DNA from: Candidatus Sulfotelmatobacter sp. | GTDB taxonomy: Bacteria > Acidobacteriota > Terriglobia > Terriglobales > Acidobacteriaceae | Direction of reading: 5' to 3' | NCBI GenBank assembly: GCA_025462865.1 | Contig: JAOAPI010000177.1 | Coordinates: 1 to 64,000 of the forward strand | DNA length: 64,000 nt | Shown here: one piece after another, positions 61,501 to 64,000 of the stretch | Position numbering within the stretch: the first letter of the stretch is position 1 | Layout: each line of letters starts with the position of its first letter | Made by a program: the position numbers and the translations under genes | The notes under the pieces: generated by a model | Database searches by the model: none | Seen by the model: only the letters and a program-made list of their open reading frames with translations | Told to the model about the DNA's origin: nothing

Positions 61501-63474
61501 ACCGTTGCAGGAACGGGCTCGGTACAGGCTGTTGCCGACCATCAAATCGCGGCCGCGGTTCTGGCAGTACAGGACTTTGCGATGTCTGCCACACCCACAG
61601 CGATTCAGACGGTGAATGCTGGAACGCCAAATTCTGAAAGCTACACCATCTCTTCCACAGCAGTTAATGGGTTCATTGGAACGATAAATCTTACAAACAG
61701 CATTTCGAGCATAGTTGCAAACGGTCCCGTAGTGACCATGAGCCAGAATTCAATTCTCAGCTCTGGGTCCGCCATCCTGAACATTGCGACCACGGCGGCC
61801 ACACCTCCTGGAACCTACACGGTCACGATTAATGGAACGTGCGGAGGACTCAGTCACGTCGTCAATCTCACACTTGTGGTTGCTGACTTCACTTTGTCTG
61901 CTGGAACTCCTGCGATTCAAAGCGTCAACGCGGGTCAGGGCTCGACAGCGTTCAGCATCATTGGCACCAGTTCCAACGGTTGGGATGGCCCGGTCCAATT
62001 CGCGCCTACTGCTGTAACTGGACTGCCAGCCGGAGCTTCAGCTTCTTTCAGCATTTCGCAAATCAATGTCGCTGATGGATCTAGCACGAATAATACGGGC
62101 CTGACTGTTTTTACCTCGACTGCCACGCCTCCGGGAAACTACCCACTCACGATCACGGGAACCAGTGGAAGTTTGTCGCACAGTGTTCAGGTGACTCTCA
62201 GTGTGGCGAGCTTCACTATCGGAATCTCTTCGAGCCCCGGAGCGTCACTCACTGTGACGGCTGGCTCACCTGCAACATTTAGCTTGTTTGGCAAGTCTTT
62301 GAACGGATTTGCGGGAACGGTCAACCTGAGCGCATCCAGCAGCGGCATACAACCAACCTTAAGCACAAATAGCATCAATATCGCCAGCGCCGGGCAAGCG
62401 GCATTCACAATTTTAGTTAATACCGACCCGCTAAGCTCTTTGCCCGGCACCTACACAATCAACGTGACAGGCGGAAGTGGAAGCATTACCTCGACCGTAT
62501 CTCTAACACTGATAATCAACCCTCCACCGCCGGACTTTCGACTCTCCCTCGACCAGCCTTCCGAGAGTGTTTTAGCAGGTCAATTCGCCTCGTACAACGT
62601 CACCGCACTGTCTATTGGAGGGTTCAATACGGCTCTTCTTTCCGCGAGTTCCACTGTCTCCCCCGCAGGGCCTACCCTGACCACGTTTAGTAATCCAAAC
62701 GGGTTGACTCGCTTCACTGTGAATACTGTTGCACCGAATACTGTTCCCGCAACGTACTCAATTACCGTGACGGTTAGCGGTGGTGGCATCACGCACCAAA
62801 TATCAATGACCCTGAATGTGGTTCCTCCTGACTTTACATTTACCGGGGGAGGAAGCCAGACGGTCAATGCGGGGACGAGCGCCACATTTCCTTACTCTCT
62901 GTCTAACGTCAATGTCAACGCAGCCACCATCAACATCTCCGTCAGTGGTCTCCCTCCCGGAGCAACCGCTACTGCAAGTCCGACTCAGTTCATAACGCTC
63001 GGAAGCGGGACTGTCACTGTTAACACGACATCGGCGACACCAGGGACTTATCCAATCACTATTTGGGCTATCGGCGGCGGCGTAACGCACACGGTCACCG
63101 CCAACCTAACGGTAAACGGATTCTTATTCTCCGTTGGACGACCTGGCTCTATTTCGCCCGGCGGTAGTGTGACGATTCCTTACAGCATCACGAATATGGT
63201 CGGTTTGTTTGGCGGCATTTCTGTTTCCTATTCTGGCCTGCCATCAGGAAGCATCGGAACCTTAACTGATAATGGAACCTCGTTCGGCAGCGGCGGTGGA
63301 CAGCTAGTGATCAACACTACCTCGGGAACACCGCCCGGCACCTACACGATTACTTTTACTGCTTCCGGCGGCGGTTTCACTCGCACGGCGGCCACTATAT
63401 TGACCGTTACTGGCGCGGCACCTAAGCCGACCCCCCAAGGTTGTTCTCTTATCATCGGCATTCCCAAATGCTGA
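58600..63474 (+). CDS. Large secreted FG-GAP / CSLREA / Ig-repeat surface protein
   Basis: A ~1,624-residue exported protein. A signal segment lies at about 20-50 (RIGLFLLVSSLTSLFIAAPE). FG-GAP-type Ca-binding repeats follow (QSDFDGDGVQDLAIGYAVPG, FGDLDGDLLSDAVI). Near 490-545 is a CSLREA-like segment (GVCADVNGQCSLRAAVMEAN), then parallel beta-helix repeats (~550-870) and about seven Ig-like repeats with TPPGTYTVTI-type ends to the C-terminus (GCSLIIGIPKC). ATG 58600 follows GGAGG; a GTG at 58588 is in frame. It is likely an adhesin or surface-binding protein. An RHS-type gene follows 52 bases later. Confidence 0.82.
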   Translation: MRNFPEFVAAFCAGTRIGVRQFWVRIGLFLLVSSLTSLFIAAPEPVWTAHATTIATTGSLQYLQAPQALPATHNGPATVTQVLDSGGAQPVSLGQSDFDGDGVQDLAIGYAVPGGRGIIGVRKGNLDAFAPQTHLSWQAIAQGQFPSPFSGTETAFSIPQSPDFLGVGRFAGTDHDDLVAAARGSSTVYLLPGDGQLQFSAPRQFPISGVVTFLAAGRFGSQGRYGSLLVGTTSGQQNSLLVFHGSATGLSLSASYPLPAPATAITFGDLDGDLLSDAVIISGGQLLILHSAPNATPKLETLSLPINAQAIIVGSFVHDRLWRQQMAVLGADGSISIVAHGGFDPRGWSRAETLAMWNARVHRLPNPYGRSTAPTYDGWRIIETFSAVAPFVNNTPLLYSGRISAQGAEDVMVMDGDTNQMALISHASVPAAATTFVPGQVSTRPYLSVPVGGLSARVNIDARPGMIVLNRGQAVVSAMMPLPDPTFVVNTSNDTVDVHPGDGVCADVNGQCSLRAAVMEANANMNASDPTSPANTQDTIMVPAGTYSLTIPYAGTFDASTGHLDINDGVNIVGEGLANTIIQASNGDQVFSILDLQPAITPDPGNQGPGITVSIANLAITGGQASSSNFFNLGGGGIVFDAGLAGTGSLTLNSVALHGNSSTSFGGALAVSDSAQIPGSTVSISQSTIQSNGALMAGGGVATSGPLSFTLANSQLTNNSAIDANGSDQSPQQGGALYLFSLVPTTAKIDASTIATNTSGVVGVGQGGGVWTNEALLIGKGTILTSNSSGADGGGIWIGLVNPSDSVTLMDSNLQQNRAAGFGGAVQVDQQNTGSVNLVFNRIVDNSSPNPGNGVNVVANLGSVTADDNWWGCNQGPSVASAGCDQASGIVPATNIAFSNSANPGTLLLGGTAQVTAMFQDSNPLFASNFDGFVGLPVVFQNPINGTLSNIQTTLQSNGSASVAFTATVAGTGSVQAVADHQIAAAVLAVQDFAMSATPTAIQTVNAGTPNSESYTISSTAVNGFIGTINLTNSISSIVANGPVVTMSQNSILSSGSAILNIATTAATPPGTYTVTINGTCGGLSHVVNLTLVVADFTLSAGTPAIQSVNAGQGSTAFSIIGTSSNGWDGPVQFAPTAVTGLPAGASASFSISQINVADGSSTNNTGLTVFTSTATPPGNYPLTITGTSGSLSHSVQVTLSVASFTIGISSSPGASLTVTAGSPATFSLFGKSLNGFAGTVNLSASSSGIQPTLSTNSINIASAGQAAFTILVNTDPLSSLPGTYTINVTGGSGSITSTVSLTLIINPPPPDFRLSLDQPSESVLAGQFASYNVTALSIGGFNTALLSASSTVSPAGPTLTTFSNPNGLTRFTVNTVAPNTVPATYSITVTVSGGGITHQISMTLNVVPPDFTFTGGGSQTVNAGTSATFPYSLSNVNVNAATINISVSGLPPGATATASPTQFITLGSGTVTVNTTSATPGTYPITIWAIGGGVTHTVTANLTVNGFLFSVGRPGSISPGGSVTIPYSITNMVGLFGGISVSYSGLPSGSIGTLTDNGTSFGSGGGQLVINTTSGTPPGTYTITFTASGGGFTRTAATILTVTGAAPKPTPQGCSLIIGIPKC

Positions 63475-63526
63475 CCGGAAACTGATTTTCTTAGCGGCAT
63501 ATTTTTTAACAGAAAGGTTCATCGCG

Positions 63527-64000
63527 ATGGGAATACAGCTCGAAGCATTCATCGTTCGAAATTTGAAGTCCGTTGTTCGGGTTATATTAACGCTGCTGCT
63601 GACGGGAGCGTTTTTTCCGCGGCTTGTGTGCGCACAAACAGCATCTACTACCCCGTCTCTGGATCTGCAAACTGGCGTATCGCAATATGGCAGCTACCAC
63701 GGCGGGAATATCGACACGATTGACTTGAGTAACGGTCATTTGATGGTCGATATTCCGCTCATTTCGTACCCGCAACGGGGAGGGCACCTCAAATTAGGTT
63801 GGGTGCTCCATTACACAAATACTGGCATCTACACGCCAGGATCCTTTCCGACCCTAACGGGTTGCTGCATTGTTTTCCCTTTCGACAGTGGGTTTGAGCC
63901 GGAAGAAATTGGCCTACCCGGCTTTTCCGCTGGTTGCCAGGTGCAGACTTGGTCATTGGGAAGTCCGGCGGGCTCATCTGGCGGAGGTTTTGACCAATGC
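63527..64000 (+). CDS. RHS-type secreted protein, N-terminus only (cut by window edge)
   Basis: The first 158 residues of an open frame. A signal peptide (NLKSVVRVILTLLLTGAFFP) is followed by LDLQTGVSQYGSYHGGNIDT, IDLSNGHLMVDIPLISYPQR, which is the usual opening of Acidobacteriota RHS/YD-repeat secreted proteins. The repeats and any toxin tip lie beyond 64000. AAAGG precedes ATG 63527. Co-transcription with the preceding surface protein is likely. Confidence 0.75.
   Translation, partial: MGIQLEAFIVRNLKSVVRVILTLLLTGAFFPRLVCAQTASTTPSLDLQTGVSQYGSYHGGNIDTIDLSNGHLMVDIPLISYPQRGGHLKLGWVLHYTNTGIYTPGSFPTLTGCCIVFPFDSGFEPEEIGLPGFSAGCQVQTWSLGSPAGSSGGGFDQC

Noticed and set aside
1-64000. CRISPR arrays, tRNA or rRNA genes, and transposases
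   Set aside because: No regularly spaced direct repeats, no cloverleaf or rRNA-like sequence and no transposase-like protein recognised by eye.

Overview
The window looks like part of a soil Acidobacteriota chromosome, probably class Terriglobia. This is inferred from gene content: Oar-like TonB-dependent receptors with an N-terminal carboxypeptidase-regulatory domain, HAF-repeat and CSLREA/Ig-repeat secreted proteins, RHS proteins, and a moderate-GC, loosely packed layout. No rRNA or tRNA gene was seen, so the taxonomy rests on family recognition alone.

Region 1 (1-13.8 kb) is accessory. It holds a GHKL-type ATPase, a lipoprotein, small membrane proteins, a HAF-repeat secreted protein, and a DNA-repair block (PHP phosphoesterase with a PolX-like helix-hairpin-helix, Ku, and a minimal ATP-dependent DNA ligase). 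These are followed by a secreted HExxH peptidase and an ApeA-like HEPN protein of the kind known from anti-phage defence, with an unknown divergent partner. Region 2 (13.9-19.3 kb) has a large secreted protein, an alpha/beta hydrolase and an unknown partner gene.

Region 3 (19.5-47.7 kb) is the centre of interest: two lasso-peptide systems side by side, with uptake and degradation genes. On the plus strand an ECF sigma factor, its anti-sigma, an Oar-like TonB receptor and two tandem S9 peptidases resembling lasso-peptide isopeptidases form one operon. Facing it on the minus strand is a biosynthetic operon: B1 (PqqD-like), a three-part fusion (Nudix-like, APH-type kinase, prolyl oligopeptidase), B2 (transglutaminase-like leader protease), C (asparagine-synthetase-like lasso cyclase), then three precursor peptides not previously marked as genes. 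Diverging from B1 is an ABC exporter (D) and an HTH regulator. A second sigma/anti-sigma/receptor cassette follows, facing a second minus-strand lasso operon (B1-B2 fusion, C, one precursor). The likely logic is synthesis and export, re-uptake through a dedicated receptor that signals to an ECF sigma factor, and linearisation of the ring in the periplasm.

Region 4 (47.7-58.6 kb) is regulatory and rearranged. A minus-strand run of a DUF3846-like protein, a response regulator, an NTF2-like protein, an XRE regulator and a split zinc-finger protein leads into the second lasso operon. It also has a TetR regulator, two small membrane-protein genes, a structured RNA candidate, a second XRE/zinc-finger pair, and a decayed copy of the 50.8-53.9 kb module at 57.9-58.1 kb. 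Region 5 (58.6-64 kb) is a 1,625-residue secreted FG-GAP/CSLREA/Ig-repeat protein followed by the start of an RHS-type protein cut by the window edge.
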